Program-made: the position numbers and the translations under genes
NCBI RefSeq assembly: GCF_000953135.1
Contig: NZ_LN614828.1
Span: 124,001 to 188,000 of the forward strand
Source of the DNA: Legionella fallonii LLAP-10
GTDB lineage: Bacteria > Pseudomonadota > Gammaproteobacteria > Legionellales > Legionellaceae
Direction: 5' to 3'
Length of the DNA stretch: 64,000 nt
In this document: piece after piece, positions 33,968 to 43,320 of the stretch
Numbering within the stretch: the stretch's first letter is position 1
Layout: each line of letters begins with the position of its first letter
The notes under the pieces: model-generated
What the model was told of the DNA's origin: nothing
Databases searched by the model: none
The model's input: the letters and a program-made list of their open reading frames with translations, nothing else

Positions 33968-36900
33968 TCAAGAAATTAACCCATTTTCGCTGTCATTCAT
34001 TAAATTATTTTTCTTGGAAATTCGACGTTCTTGCCACAACAAATAAACTGCGGGAATCACAATTAAGGTCAGCACCGTAGCACTAACCATTCCTCCAACC
34101 ATTGGTGTAGCAATGCGTCGCATGACCTCTGAGCCTGTTCCTCCAAACATCATAATTGGCAGCAAACCACCAATAATAGCAGCAACGGTCATAAGCTTTG
34201 GTCGCAAACGAAGCAATGCCCCTTCTATCACTGCCAAGTGTAAGTCTTCTTGAGTCAGTTGTCGCTTTTCTTGTTGCGCCAATGCCTCTCGACGTTCAAG
34301 TGCATGATTAAGAAACACCAACATGACTACTCCAGTTTCGGCAGCCACACCTGCGAGCGCAATAAACCCTACCCCTACAGCAACCGATAAGTGATAGCCT
34401 AATACATACAAGAGCCAGATACCTCCGATTAGAGCAAACGGCAAGGTGGCTAAAATAATAACTACTTCTGCCATGCGCCTAAAGTTTAAATAAAGTAAAA
34501 AAGCAATGATAAAAAGAGTAATAGGAGCAACGACTTTTAAGCGCTCTTTGGCACGTTCTAAATATTCATATTGCCCTGACCAGGATAATGAATAACCTGC
34601 GGGTAATTTGAGTTTTTTACTAAGTACTTCTTGTGCTTCATTAACATAAGACGCTAAATCACGCCCGGTGATATCCACATAAATCCAACCGTTAAGCCGA
34701 GCATTCTCACTGCGAATCATGTCAGGACCTTCGGTAATATCAATACGGGCAATTTCACTCAAAGGAATCGTAGCCCCTGTTGCAGTCACAATGGGAAGCA
34801 TCCTCAATCGCTGCAGTGAGTCGCGAATCTCGCGTGGATAGCGCAAATTAACAGGATAACGCTCACGCCCCTCTACCGTTTGAGTCACATTTTGCCCACC
34901 GATTGCCGTTTCAATCAGCTCCTGGATAGTCCCAATCGACAAACCATAGCGAGCGGCTTTAAGTCGATTAATATCAATGGTCACGTAACGACTGGAAGCC
35001 ACACGCTCTGCATAAACTGAGGCCGTACCTGGGATTTGTTTTAATATCGTTTCAATTTCTTGACCAATTGATTGAATGGTTTTTAAATCGGGGCCAGCGA
35101 CCTTAATACCAACCGGTGTTTTAATGCCGGTAGCTAACATGTCAATGCGTGTACGAATGGGCATCACCCAGGCATTGGATAAACCGGGTAATTTGACCCG
35201 TAAAGCGAGCTCTTCACGAATTTTCTCCAGGGTCATGCCAGGACGCCATTCACTCTGTGGCTTAAATTGAATCGTGGTTTCCACCATAGACAATGGCGCG
35301 GGATCGGTTGCTGTTTCGGCTCTGCCTATTTTGCCAAAGACTGTATCGACTTCAGGGACCGTGCGAATCAATTTATCTGTCTGTTGTAAAATGCGCTGCG
35401 CTTCCCCAATAGATACCCCTGGAAAAGTGGTGGGCATATAGAGTAAATCTCCTTCATCTAAATCAGGCATAAATTCACCACCCAGCCGAGTTATTGGCCA
35501 AAACCCTATGAGCAAGATGACACATGCCAAGAGCAAGATAGTTTTTGGTCTTTTTAATAACACATCAATCGCTGGACGGTATATCGCTCTCAATGCGCGA
35601 TTAAGGGGATTTTCTTCTTCAGGCCTTATTTTACCGCGAATCAAATAGCCCATGAGCACGGGTACCAAGGTGATGGCAAGCACAGCTGAGGCCGCCATCG
35701 CATAGGTTTTGGTGTAGGCTAAGGGAGAAAATAATCGCCCCTCTTGAGCTTGCAGCGTAAAAATCGGTAAAAAACTAAAGGTGATAATCAATAGCGAGAA
35801 AAATAAAGGCGGTCCCACTTCAAGAGCTGCTTGCTGGATAATAGGCCAACGGTTTTTAGAAGAGTCCGGTTCTTTTTCAAGATGCTTATGCGCATTCTCA
35901 ATCATGACAATCGCCGCATCTACCATAGCACCTATGGCAATGGCAATGCCTCCTAATGACATGATGTTGGCATTAATACCTTGCTCATACATGACCATGA
36001 GGGCAATAAGAATCCCCAAAGGCAAACTAATGATAATAATGAGGGCTGAGCGAAAATGAAATAAAAACACAATACAAATTAAGGAAACCACAATAAACTC
36101 TTCAATTAATTTATCGCGAAGTGTATGGATTGCTCGCAGGATTAAGCTTGAACGATCATAGGTGGTAATAAGTTCCACGCCTTTTGGCAAACTCGATTTC
36201 AATTGAGCTAATTTGTTTTTGACATTAGCAATCGTTTCCATGGCATTTTGTCCATGACGCATCACAATAATGCCACCAACTACTTCACCTTCCCCATTTA
36301 ATTCCGTGAGTCCGCGACGCATTTGTGGGCCTAATTGCACATAAGCAATGTCTTTTAATAAAATAGGAACTCCATTTTTCCCCAATTCAACGGGTGTCTG
36401 CTCCATATCTTGAATGGACTTCATATATCCTTTAGCACGCACCATGTATTCTGCTTCTCCCATTTCAATGGAAGAACCCCCGGCTTCCCTATTGCCGTTC
36501 TGAATGGCTGATTTAACTTGCTCCAAAGTCAAGCCATAAGCACGCAGCCGATTGGGATCTAAAATAATTTGATATTGTTTGACCATTCCTCCAGCTGTTG
36601 CCACTTCGGCAACCCCAGGTACTTTTTGCAGCTCGTATTTAAGAAACCAATTTTGTAAACTGGTTAATTGCGCCAAATCATGAAGTCCAGTCTTATCCAC
36701 TAAAGCATATTCATACACCCAGCCCACCCCAGTAGCATCAGGACCCAATGCCACTTGTGCACCACTTGGAAGACGATTGGTAATTTGACTTAAATATTCC
36801 AACACGCGCGAACGAGCCCAATAGAGATCGGTACCGTCTTTGAAAATGATGTACACATAAGCCACCCCAAAACCCGATTCGCCTCGAACCGTTACGGCTC

Positions 36901-37132
36901 CTGGAACCGCTAACATGGCAGTTGTAAGCGGGTAAGTCACCTGATCTTCCACGACTTGAGGTGCCTGTCCTGGGTAATCTACTTTAATAATAACCTGCAC
37001 ATCGGATAAATCAGGAATCGCATCCACTGCGGTATTGCTTAGAAAATAGGGCGCTGACAACAAAATAAGTGCTGTAGCTAATAAAATTAAAAAACGATTT
37101 TGTAATGACCAGCGAATGATTGCAGGAATCAT
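33968..37132 (-). CDS. cusA: CusA-type heavy-metal RND efflux pump
   Basis: This 1054-aa inner-membrane trimer component has 12 membrane segments and two large periplasmic loops. The segment GAMVDAAIVMIENAHKHLE contains the TM4 acidic residue for proton relay. AETATDPAPLSMVETTI and the MLATGIKTPVGIKVAGPDL block are typical of the HME subgroup for Cu(I)/Ag(I), with Met residues at the expected sites. It overlaps cusB by 4 bp and is the last gene of cusCBA. It pumps monovalent copper or silver from periplasm or membrane to the outside with CusB and CusC. Confidence 0.95.
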   Translation of the reverse strand: MIPAIIRWSLQNRFLILLATALILLSAPYFLSNTAVDAIPDLSDVQVIIKVDYPGQAPQVVEDQVTYPLTTAMLAVPGAVTVRGESGFGVAYVYIIFKDGTDLYWARSRVLEYLSQITNRLPSGAQVALGPDATGVGWVYEYALVDKTGLHDLAQLTSLQNWFLKYELQKVPGVAEVATAGGMVKQYQIILDPNRLRAYGLTLEQVKSAIQNGNREAGGSSIEMGEAEYMVRAKGYMKSIQDMEQTPVELGKNGVPILLKDIAYVQLGPQMRRGLTELNGEGEVVGGIIVMRHGQNAMETIANVKNKLAQLKSSLPKGVELITTYDRSSLILRAIHTLRDKLIEEFIVVSLICIVFLFHFRSALIIIISLPLGILIALMVMYEQGINANIMSLGGIAIAIGAMVDAAIVMIENAHKHLEKEPDSSKNRWPIIQQAALEVGPPLFFSLLIITFSFLPIFTLQAQEGRLFSPLAYTKTYAMAASAVLAITLVPVLMGYLIRGKIRPEEENPLNRALRAIYRPAIDVLLKRPKTILLLACVILLIGFWPITRLGGEFMPDLDEGDLLYMPTTFPGVSIGEAQRILQQTDKLIRTVPEVDTVFGKIGRAETATDPAPLSMVETTIQFKPQSEWRPGMTLEKIREELALRVKLPGLSNAWVMPIRTRIDMLATGIKTPVGIKVAGPDLKTIQSIGQEIETILKQIPGTASVYAERVASSRYVTIDINRLKAARYGLSIGTIQELIETAIGGQNVTQTVEGRERYPVNLRYPREIRDSLQRLRMLPIVTATGATIPLSEIARIDITEGPDMIRSENARLNGWIYVDITGRDLASYVNEAQEVLSKKLKLPAGYSLSWSGQYEYLERAKERLKVVAPITLFIIAFLLYLNFRRMAEVVIILATLPFALIGGIWLLYVLGYHLSVAVGVGFIALAGVAAETGVVMLVFLNHALERREALAQQEKRQLTQEDLHLAVIEGALLRLRPKLMTVAAIIGGLLPIMMFGGTGSEVMRRIATPMVGGMVSATVLTLIVIPAVYLLWQERRISKKNNLMNDSENGLIS

Positions 37133-38604
37133 TTGTCTTTGTCCTTTTTCATCTCGATAATGACAAACTGGTCATTTTCTTTTTTTAAAAAGAATTCAAT
37201 CGCATCGCCCACTTTAAACTCACTCATCGGAATGGTTTTAACCACTAAAAAATCCATGGTCATAGCAGGCCAATTTAACTTTGGGATGGCATCATGTTGT
37301 AGGGTTATCACGTAGGTCTTTGCATTGATAGATTTGATGATGCCTCGACCCACGATCGCTGGGGTTTGCGAAGGTGATTGCTGATTAGTAGATTTTTGAG
37401 AAGATTCAAGATGTTCCAATCCGACTTTCAAATTACTTTCTGAATCAATCAGAAACTGCCCTGAGGTCACCACGTTCTCACCTACTTTGAGTCCTGAAAG
37501 AATTTCGATGCGCTCGCCTGACTCGATTCCTGTGGTTACTGACCGCACCTGAAAACCACTGTTCCCTAAAGAGACAACAACTCGCGCGCCTTCACTACTT
37601 CGAATGAGTGCTTCGAGTGGAATACTAAGAACATCTTGTTTTAATTCTGCTACTAAACTGATGCTAGCATACATATTAGGCTTTAAAAGACCCTCGGGAT
37701 TGTCAAACAAAAACCGCACCTTCAAAGTTCGCGTTTTAAGATCGACTTCAGGATAAATGTAATCGACCTCTCCTTTCCAAAACTTACCCGGAAATGCCGT
37801 TAATTGGGCTTGAGCTTTTTCTCCTGTTTTAACCCAATTGGCCTCTTCCTCAAACACCTCGGCAATCATCCAAACGTTGGATAAATCAACAATACTCATC
37901 ATTTCTGTCTCTGGAGTCACATACATTCCTTCTCGCACATTAAGCATGATCACCACACCACCTTGATGTGGGTAAATATCAATCAAATGACTTGAATGAC
38001 GTGTTTTTTTTAATTGTGCAATTTGCTGTTCTGGAATATGAAATGTTTGTAGTTTTTGGTAAGACGCATTAATTAATGTTTGATTCTTGCTGTCAAGAGC
38101 AATTAAATATTCTTCCTGAGCATTCACTAATGTTGGCGAATACAATTGCAACACGATTTGACCTTTTTTAACCACATCCCCCACCGCTTTCACCAACAGC
38201 TTTTTCACCCAACCATTTGCATAAGCATGAATATGGCTGATGTTATTTTCGTTAGGCTTCACATAGCCTACTGTTTCAATTTGTCGTGCTAAAGAGCCTT
38301 TAATCACCGGTGCTGTTCGAACACCCAAGTTATTGATTAGAGATGGTGAAATCTGAATCGTTAAGGACCCTTGCTCTTGGGTGTCTTCTGCATAAACCGG
38401 TGTCAACTCCATTCCCATGCGTGATTTTCCAGGTTTTGAATAATGGATGGTCGGCTCCATAGAATCAATCCAATAAAGCGGTTTTTTTTCCGTAGTGGTT
38501 GGGCTGGCGCCTTTATTTGTTATCGCTAAAGGGCTTAAGTAATAGCCTATTATCACACCAAGAAGCAAGGCAAAACCCACCGTGAATAAGGAATATTTCT
38601 TCAT
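37129..38604 (-). CDS. cusB: CusB-type membrane-fusion protein with fused CusF-like domain
   Basis: This 491-aa periplasmic adaptor is anchored by an N-terminal membrane segment (residues ~6-25). Near residue 50 lies DSMEPTIHYSKPGKSRMGMEL, with Met residues at the metal-transfer site of CusB. Barrel-sandwich and alpha-hairpin regions follow (~110-340). The last ~85 residues (GRGIIKSINAKTYVITL..., LNWPAMTMDFLV) are a CusF-like copper chaperone domain with the WPAMTM metal motif, a separate protein in E. coli. It overlaps cusC and cusA by 4 bp each, so all three are translationally coupled. Confidence 0.95.
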   Translation of the reverse strand: MKKYSLFTVGFALLLGVIIGYYLSPLAITNKGASPTTTEKKPLYWIDSMEPTIHYSKPGKSRMGMELTPVYAEDTQEQGSLTIQISPSLINNLGVRTAPVIKGSLARQIETVGYVKPNENNISHIHAYANGWVKKLLVKAVGDVVKKGQIVLQLYSPTLVNAQEEYLIALDSKNQTLINASYQKLQTFHIPEQQIAQLKKTRHSSHLIDIYPHQGGVVIMLNVREGMYVTPETEMMSIVDLSNVWMIAEVFEEEANWVKTGEKAQAQLTAFPGKFWKGEVDYIYPEVDLKTRTLKVRFLFDNPEGLLKPNMYASISLVAELKQDVLSIPLEALIRSSEGARVVVSLGNSGFQVRSVTTGIESGERIEILSGLKVGENVVTSGQFLIDSESNLKVGLEHLESSQKSTNQQSPSQTPAIVGRGIIKSINAKTYVITLQHDAIPKLNWPAMTMDFLVVKTIPMSEFKVGDAIEFFLKKENDQFVIIEMKKDKDK

Positions 38605-39869
38605 TGAACCTTCCCTTCTAAATACAAGAGCATTGCGCGGGATTTAGCACGCTCCACGTGTAGTTGTATTGATTCCAACTCAATTGTCAGTTCATTACTA
38701 TAGGCTCTTAATACATTGTTTAAGTCAGCACTGATATTTTGATAAGCGATTAAAGAGGCTTTCGCATTTTGCCGAGATTCTGGAATCAGCTGTCTTTTGT
38801 ACACTGTTTCTCGAGCCCCTAAACGATTCCAAACGGCATATTGCGTGTTGAGTACTTGTAATAAATCACGATAATGGATTTGCTGATCAAAGGTTGCAGC
38901 AGCCAATCGGCTGTAAGCTGCTCGCATTTGCCTGTCTTGTCGATTGGCTGGAAAAAAGGGTAAATCAACCGTGACCTGTGCGCCAACAAAATCAGAACGC
39001 GGCATTCCATCCGGCATGCGTCCTTGACGCTTAGCATAGCCAATATTTAACATCCATCCCGGTTTATATTGCTCTGCTGCAAATGCCACCTCACTGTGAG
39101 CCGCAGCGATTGCAGCAGCATCGATATTTAATAGAGGATGTTGTGGTAGACATCCTTGTATTCGCTTAAGAGAAGGTAAAGGCCATGAGGGGATGGAAAG
39201 TGCTAAGGGACGATAGGCCTCTCTTCCAACCCATCGTTCTAATTGAGCGCGCAAGACACGGATTTGTTGCTGAATTTGAATCTCTTGATCATTAAACTTT
39301 GAAACTTCCAACTGCACTTGCAAAACATCGGATTGATTTGTTTTACCCGTTTGATATTGTGAAGCGGTCACTTTAAATAAATTTTTATACACTAAACGAT
39401 TGGCTTGTAAAATACGCAGCGCTTCGGTCCAGTAATAAAGTTCTAACCAAGTTTCTCGTACATTGCGAATTAACGTTAAGGCTTTTTCATGCGCTTTTCT
39501 ATGCTCCGCAAGTGCTAGCGCCCGGCTTTGTTTTGATTTCATGGATAAGGAACGACCACGAGCAAAAGTTTGTTGCAATCCTACTTGCTCCATCGTCATC
39601 TCATCTTGGGTAAAACTAAAAGAATTAGTCGGTACATTAGTAACTCCAACGACCAATTGCGGATCAGTTAATTGACCCTCAGCAATAGCTTGTTGTTGTA
39701 ATGCCGCACTCGCTGCTTGAAAGCGGTGTAATTCAGGCGAAGTAGCAAGAGCTAACGATTCTGCTTCAGATAAAGTAAGCTTTTTTTCCTTGTTTATGGC
39801 CAATGAAGGAAAACTTATGGTCACAAAGATTATTAGAATAACCCATCGAATGGGGCAATGTTGTTTCAT
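38601..39869 (-). CDS. cusC: CusC/TolC-type outer-membrane efflux protein
   Basis: This 422-aa protein has a signal peptide (VILIIFVTISFPSLA) and two OEP repeats rich in long helices (SLALATSPELHRFQAASAALQQQA..., and LSIPSWPLPSLKRI...). It forms the outer-membrane channel of the copper efflux complex. It is first in the cusCBA order, with its stop overlapping the cusB start. It has no lipobox, unlike E. coli CusC. Confidence 0.92.
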   Translation of the reverse strand: MKQHCPIRWVILIIFVTISFPSLAINKEKKLTLSEAESLALATSPELHRFQAASAALQQQAIAEGQLTDPQLVVGVTNVPTNSFSFTQDEMTMEQVGLQQTFARGRSLSMKSKQSRALALAEHRKAHEKALTLIRNVRETWLELYYWTEALRILQANRLVYKNLFKVTASQYQTGKTNQSDVLQVQLEVSKFNDQEIQIQQQIRVLRAQLERWVGREAYRPLALSIPSWPLPSLKRIQGCLPQHPLLNIDAAAIAAAHSEVAFAAEQYKPGWMLNIGYAKRQGRMPDGMPRSDFVGAQVTVDLPFFPANRQDRQMRAAYSRLAAATFDQQIHYRDLLQVLNTQYAVWNRLGARETVYKRQLIPESRQNAKASLIAYQNISADLNNVLRAYSNELTIELESIQLHVERAKSRAMLLYLEGKVQ

Positions 39870-40118
39870 ATGATATAGTCCATTCCATGTACTCTAATGG
39901 ATGAATAAATTATGAGTCATCTCAATAGTAATTATTGATTCTAACACCATAAATTCTTTCATAACCACTAAATCCATAAACATTTAGTTTCTTGTTATTA
40001 TGGGCTATAAAGCGGCTAAGAAAATATCAAAAATCGCTAGCTAATTAAATCTTTATTAGATTAATTAAATAGTCTCCCTATATTGTGTTTATGATTCCGT
40101 TACACTTCTAATAGCCAT
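39870..40118. promoter_or_regulatory. promoter region of the cus operon
   Basis: This AT-rich 249-bp spacer lies between the CDF gene and cusC, both on the minus strand. It must hold the cus promoter unless there is read-through from the CDF gene. I see no clear CusR- or CueR-type dyad. Confidence 0.35.
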
Positions 40119-41027
40119 TTAATAGTCAATATTATTAACCCTACGGCATAGATAAAGTGTCTTTTCGCATTCTATTTGCAAGGTCGTATGGGAAATTTTA
40201 AATTGGTTTAATAATAATAACTGAACTTCATCCCTGACCACTTCTTCCTTAAAACGAGAATCAATGACAAGGTGAGCTGTTAAGCTACTCTTATCGGAAG
40301 TAATAGCCCAAATATGTAAATCATGTACGTCTAAAATACCTTTTATAGACATTATTCGAGACTTAATTTGGTTAAAATCAATTCCTGCGGGTACGCCTTC
40401 TAAGAGGATGTTGATAGTCTCTTTTAAAAGTATCCACGTGCGGGGCAATACCCACAATCCAATTAAAACTGCGATAGCAGAGTCCACCCAGCTCCAATCT
40501 GTGAAGCGAATCAAAAGCGCTGCAATAATCACCCCTATAGAGCCTAACATATCACTCCAGACCTCAAGATAAGCACTTTTTAAATTTAAATTTTTATCTT
40601 GGTCACGGGATAATAAATACATAGATGCTAAATTAATAAGCAGACCGAGACTGGCAATAATTAACATACCCGTGGAATAAATTTCAGGAGGTTGTTTTAA
40701 CCGTTGATATGCCTCATATATAATATAAAGCGCTACTACAAAAAGAAGAGCTGCATTAAATGCAGCAGCTAGAATTTCAAATCGATAATAACCAAAGGTA
40801 CGGCGTGCATCAGCCGGTCGTTTACTTACACGGATAGCAATTAGTGCAATAATTAACGCAGTAACATCGGTTAACATATGCGCAGCATCGGAGATTAATG
40901 CAAGGCTGCCGGTTAGAATACCGCCGATTACCTCAGCAATCAAAAAACCACCTGTTAATGAAAGAGCCCACCAAAGTGATTGTTCTCTCGAAACTCCTTG
41001 AACATTGGGCTTAATCTTCTTGTCCAT
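40119..41027 (-). CDS. czcD: CDF cation exporter (CzcD/ZitB type)
   Basis: This 302-aa protein has six membrane segments and a C-terminal ferredoxin-like domain. The metal site residues are visible in TM2 (ALISDAAHMLTD, HxxxD) and TM5 (DMLGS... SWVDSAIAVLIGLWV). The C-terminal domain begins at ILDVHDLHIWAITSDKSSLTAHLV, a CzcD-like signature. It exchanges Zn, Co or Cd for protons. It sits upstream of cusCBA on the same strand and downstream of two tiny membrane genes, so it is part of the metal island. Confidence 0.93.
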   Translation of the reverse strand: MDKKIKPNVQGVSREQSLWWALSLTGGFLIAEVIGGILTGSLALISDAAHMLTDVTALIIALIAIRVSKRPADARRTFGYYRFEILAAAFNAALLFVVALYIIYEAYQRLKQPPEIYSTGMLIIASLGLLINLASMYLLSRDQDKNLNLKSAYLEVWSDMLGSIGVIIAALLIRFTDWSWVDSAIAVLIGLWVLPRTWILLKETINILLEGVPAGIDFNQIKSRIMSIKGILDVHDLHIWAITSDKSSLTAHLVIDSRFKEEVVRDEVQLLLLNQFKISHTTLQIECEKTLYLCRRVNNIDY

Positions 41028-41104
41028 AATGTCTTCCTAACAATGATGTGTCACATCACTCTCGATGCATCTAACAATTAGCTCTTAAAGGCACTTGGCA
41101 CCCT

Positions 41105-41281
41105 TTATAACATTCTAAAGGAAACCCCATGTAAAAAAATAGCTGCAAACATTAGAACAATAAAGAGAACAATAATGAACTGCCAGCTTTTCCTTTTTTT
41201 AAAAATGAAAAGAAAAAGCCCGCAGAACACAATGACTATCGCACACAGAGCGACTAAAAACCATGGAGTAAGTTCCATCAT
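41105..41281 (-). CDS. 58-aa two-pass membrane protein
   Basis: This is a short frame encoding MMELTPWFLVALCAIVIVFC, a basic turn (FKKRKSW), then a second hydrophobic segment. It has an AAGGAAAG RBS and lies 27 bp downstream of the small lipoprotein gene and 77 bp upstream of the CDF gene, all on one strand. Hydrophobic profile, RBS and operon position support it as real. Small membrane proteins next to metal pumps can modulate them, but no function is shown here. Confidence 0.6.
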   Translation of the reverse strand: MMELTPWFLVALCAIVIVFCGLFLFIFKKRKSWQFIIVLFIVLMFAAIFLHGVSFRML

Positions 41282-41308
41282 CTTTCCTTGACTGATTAAA
41301 GACCTGAG

Positions 41309-41473
41309 CTATTCTTTAGGTTCATGCAGATGTCCACCATCACCACCAAACCCTCCTTGATATCCTTCCTCAGGATGAGCTGTATCAGGATTATTTTTTG
41401 CACAGGACATTAAACTGCAACCTAATAAGAATGCCCCTATCAAAACAATAATTTTTTTAAATCCCATAGTCAT
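41309..41473 (-). CDS. 54-aa putative lipoprotein
   Basis: The product opens MTMGFKKIIVLIGAFLLGC, a lipoprotein signal with lipobox LLGC at Cys19, followed by a Gly/His-rich tail (EEGYQGGFGGDGGHLHEPKE). An AAGGAAA RBS precedes the start. It heads a row of minus-strand genes leading into the CDF and cus genes. The His residues could bind metal in the periplasm; that is inference. Confidence 0.6.
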   Translation of the reverse strand: MTMGFKKIIVLIGAFLLGCSLMSCAKNNPDTAHPEEGYQGGFGGDGGHLHEPKE

Positions 41474-41583
41474 TTTTTATTTCCTTTTGAATCGATACCT
41501 ATTAAGCATAACATACTGAATATTAGTATGTATTCCTCTTCTATTTGAGGATAATATGTCCCAACTCCAACTCCAACACTACA

Positions 41584-41961
41584 TCATTTATTTTTATTAT
41601 ATTCCTCCAAATAATTAATTATCTTAGTGACATCATTAATGTTCATAGGCTTTGCAAAGCAAGGGTACAGACTGTGTTTTAAAATTTTATGAGGTGATGT
41701 ACTCAGTAATATAATGGGGGTCAGTTTATTTAAGATTGATTGTTCCCGGATAAGATGAATCAGTTCAAAACAATCGCATTCTTTATTAAGCTCAGCATCA
41801 ATCAAAATGACATGATAGGTTTTTAATTCCACCAAAACCAAGGTGGATTCAACATCTAAGGCCATATCGACACAATGCCCCAATTGAGTTATATGAGCGC
41901 GTATAATAATCCGTGCGCCAAGAGAGGGTTCGGTTACTAAGAAATGCAATATGCCATTCAT
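41584..41961 (-). CDS. stand-alone receiver-domain protein
   Basis: This 125-aa protein has a response-regulator receiver fold: a first strand ILHFLVTEPS, HVILIDAEL with the phospho-acceptor Asp, TPIILLSTSP with the switch Ser/Thr, and CFAKPM with the conserved Lys. There is no output domain. It may act as a phosphate shuttle or bind a partner. It could relate to metal sensing because it heads the minus-strand metal genes. Two broken relatives exist in this window (20257-20553 and near 42441-42590). Confidence 0.75.
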   Translation of the reverse strand: MNGILHFLVTEPSLGARIIIRAHITQLGHCVDMALDVESTLVLVELKTYHVILIDAELNKECDCFELIHLIREQSILNKLTPIILLSTSPHKILKHSLYPCFAKPMNINDVTKIINYLEEYNKNK

Positions 41962-42015
41962 CTACCACCTCTCAATACATAGCCTCTTTTGTTAACACTT
42001 TCTTGATTCTTATTT

Positions 42016-42197
42016 TTAATGTCTACACACGGCATGCCTTAAAGCACTACAAATCCAAACATTCAAACTCACTCCTGAGTTTTTTGCAGCCATGAATACA
42101 TCCCGATGAAGTTCGGGCGAAACAGTGAGTGCCAATCGGCCTGATAAAGGTAACTCAGGCTCTTTCAATTGTTTCTCACAACTTTTTAGATAATTAT
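42016..42197 (-). pseudogene. hicB: HicB-family antitoxin, truncated by the transposon end
   Basis: The remnant reads SGRLALTVSPELHRDVFMAAKNSG, then VSLNVWICSALRHAV. This is the C-terminal ribbon-helix-helix domain of HicB antitoxins. Its N-terminal half is missing: the frame runs directly into the end of the TnpI-type transposon at 42198. No hicA toxin lies nearby. The right flank of the same transposon is a different broken gene, so the missing part has been lost. Confidence 0.65.
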
Positions 42198-42439
42198 GGG
42201 TGTTTTTACAGGAACGGGGCAAATGCGACCAAGACCACCTGTTTCTGTCATCAATTTAACCATTTCAAACTAAATCTAAAAATTTATCTACTGAACAACT
42301 TCACTGGTTCACGCCTATCATAAAGAGCCTTAAATATACTAATGACTATGCCGATTTAAAATTAATTACATCTTCTAATGAATAATCTGGGTCAATAGCA
42401 CTTAACAAATTGCTGAGATCGTAAGTCCCGTGTAAGTTG
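42198..42439 (-). repeat. inverted duplicate of the transposon right end plus tnpA tail
   Basis: Positions 42198-42301 match the complement of 47380-47483. Positions 42312-42439 match the complement of the tnpA 3' end and its downstream bases. The tnpA remnant keeps a clean frame (LHGTYDLSNLLSAIDPDY...). About 110 bp present between these two blocks at the right end are absent here. Confidence 0.85.
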
Positions 42440-42440
42440 G

Positions 42441-42590
42441 GGGTCCGGGTGAGTAAAACAGCCAGATCATTCCATTTGAATATTCGGTAATGAAGATCAT
42501 AATATTTTTGAAGGCACAAAATTTAATGAGTTTTGGAAGTAATTTTGATTGGGTACTTAAGAGGATGATAGTCGGACAATTCAATATCAT
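42441..42590 (-). pseudogene. possible receiver-domain gene remnant
   Basis: A short frame encodes CPTIILLSTQSKLLPKLIKF and CAFKN, which resembles beta-4 to beta-5 of the receiver protein at 41584-41961 (TPIILLSTSPHKILKHS, CFAKPM). It ends at the junction with the tnpA remnant. Likely a decayed fragment; the match is short and tentative. Confidence 0.3.
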
Positions 42591-42617
42591 GTTAGAATGT
42601 CAGACCTAAGAATTGAT

Positions 42618-43055
42618 TTATAAAAATGCTGTCATTTTCTGAGCGGCATCTTTAATAAAGTCATCTGCGTCGATTTTTTCATTTCCAGCTATAATATGAT
42701 TCTCATTATCAAAAGTCATGCTCAATTTTCCAGATGGAAATAATCCTTCAGGAATACCAGCTTCGTTTGCTGCTTGTTTTAATAAACCTTCAGGATGATC
42801 TTCTAATCTTAAACAAAGAGTATCCTCTGCATCAATGAGTAAAGAGTCTAGGATATTCATAAATTTTAATGACCAGGTAGGATTTTCTGTTTCCAGTTTC
42901 TCAAGATAGCCTCGTCTATCCATCGCTTCCATTGAAGCCATAAAAGAAGGTAAACCCGATTTACTAGCTATTAGCGCTTTAGGGTTTAGTTCACCCGTTA
43001 GAATCTGATTCCAATATAATGACGCTGCATTACGCTGCTCTCCAGTAATCTTCAT
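42618..43055 (-). CDS. hypothetical passenger protein, 145 aa
   Basis: This is a soluble acidic protein with no recognised domain. It starts MKITGEQRNAASLYWNQILTG, and its end is acidic and helical (DADDFIKDAAQKMTAFL). A GAGGTG RBS precedes the ATG. It lies inside the TnpI-type element, between the duplicated right end and tnpI, and is therefore a passenger. The function is unknown; an intact frame suggests that it is maintained. Confidence 0.65.
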   Translation of the reverse strand: MKITGEQRNAASLYWNQILTGELNPKALIASKSGLPSFMASMEAMDRRGYLEKLETENPTWSLKFMNILDSLLIDAEDTLCLRLEDHPEGLLKQAANEAGIPEGLFPSGKLSMTFDNENHIIAGNEKIDADDFIKDAAQKMTAFL

Positions 43056-43213
43056 AATAACACCTCTCTAACATTATTAATAATTCATCCGTTCCACCTA
43101 GCCAAAGGCTAGTCCATAATAATCCTTTAAAGAGGTGTAATAATACCACAATTGTGATCTTTTTATAATCAGAAACTAATAGCAGGATGGGATTCGAATA
43201 AATAATCCTATGA

Positions 43214-43315
43214 AACTAATCGTATAATAATCATTATGCGATTAGTTACCCTTCGACTCATCGCATAATTGGTTTTATTGTGGTAGATTATCGTATTAAA
43301 ATCTAATCGCATAAT
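43214..43315 (+). promoter_or_regulatory. TnpI internal resolution site (IRS)
   Basis: AACTAATCGTATAAT (43214-43228) and ATTATGCGATTAGTT (43233-43247) form a 15-bp inverted repeat with one mismatch and a 4-bp centre. Further ATCGCATAAT-type copies follow at 43260-43269, 43290-43298 (weaker) and 43303-43315. One core inverted pair plus directly repeated accessory sites upstream of tnpI is the known IRS plan of Tn4430/Tn5401. Confidence 0.75.
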
Positions 43316-43320
43316 TATTA

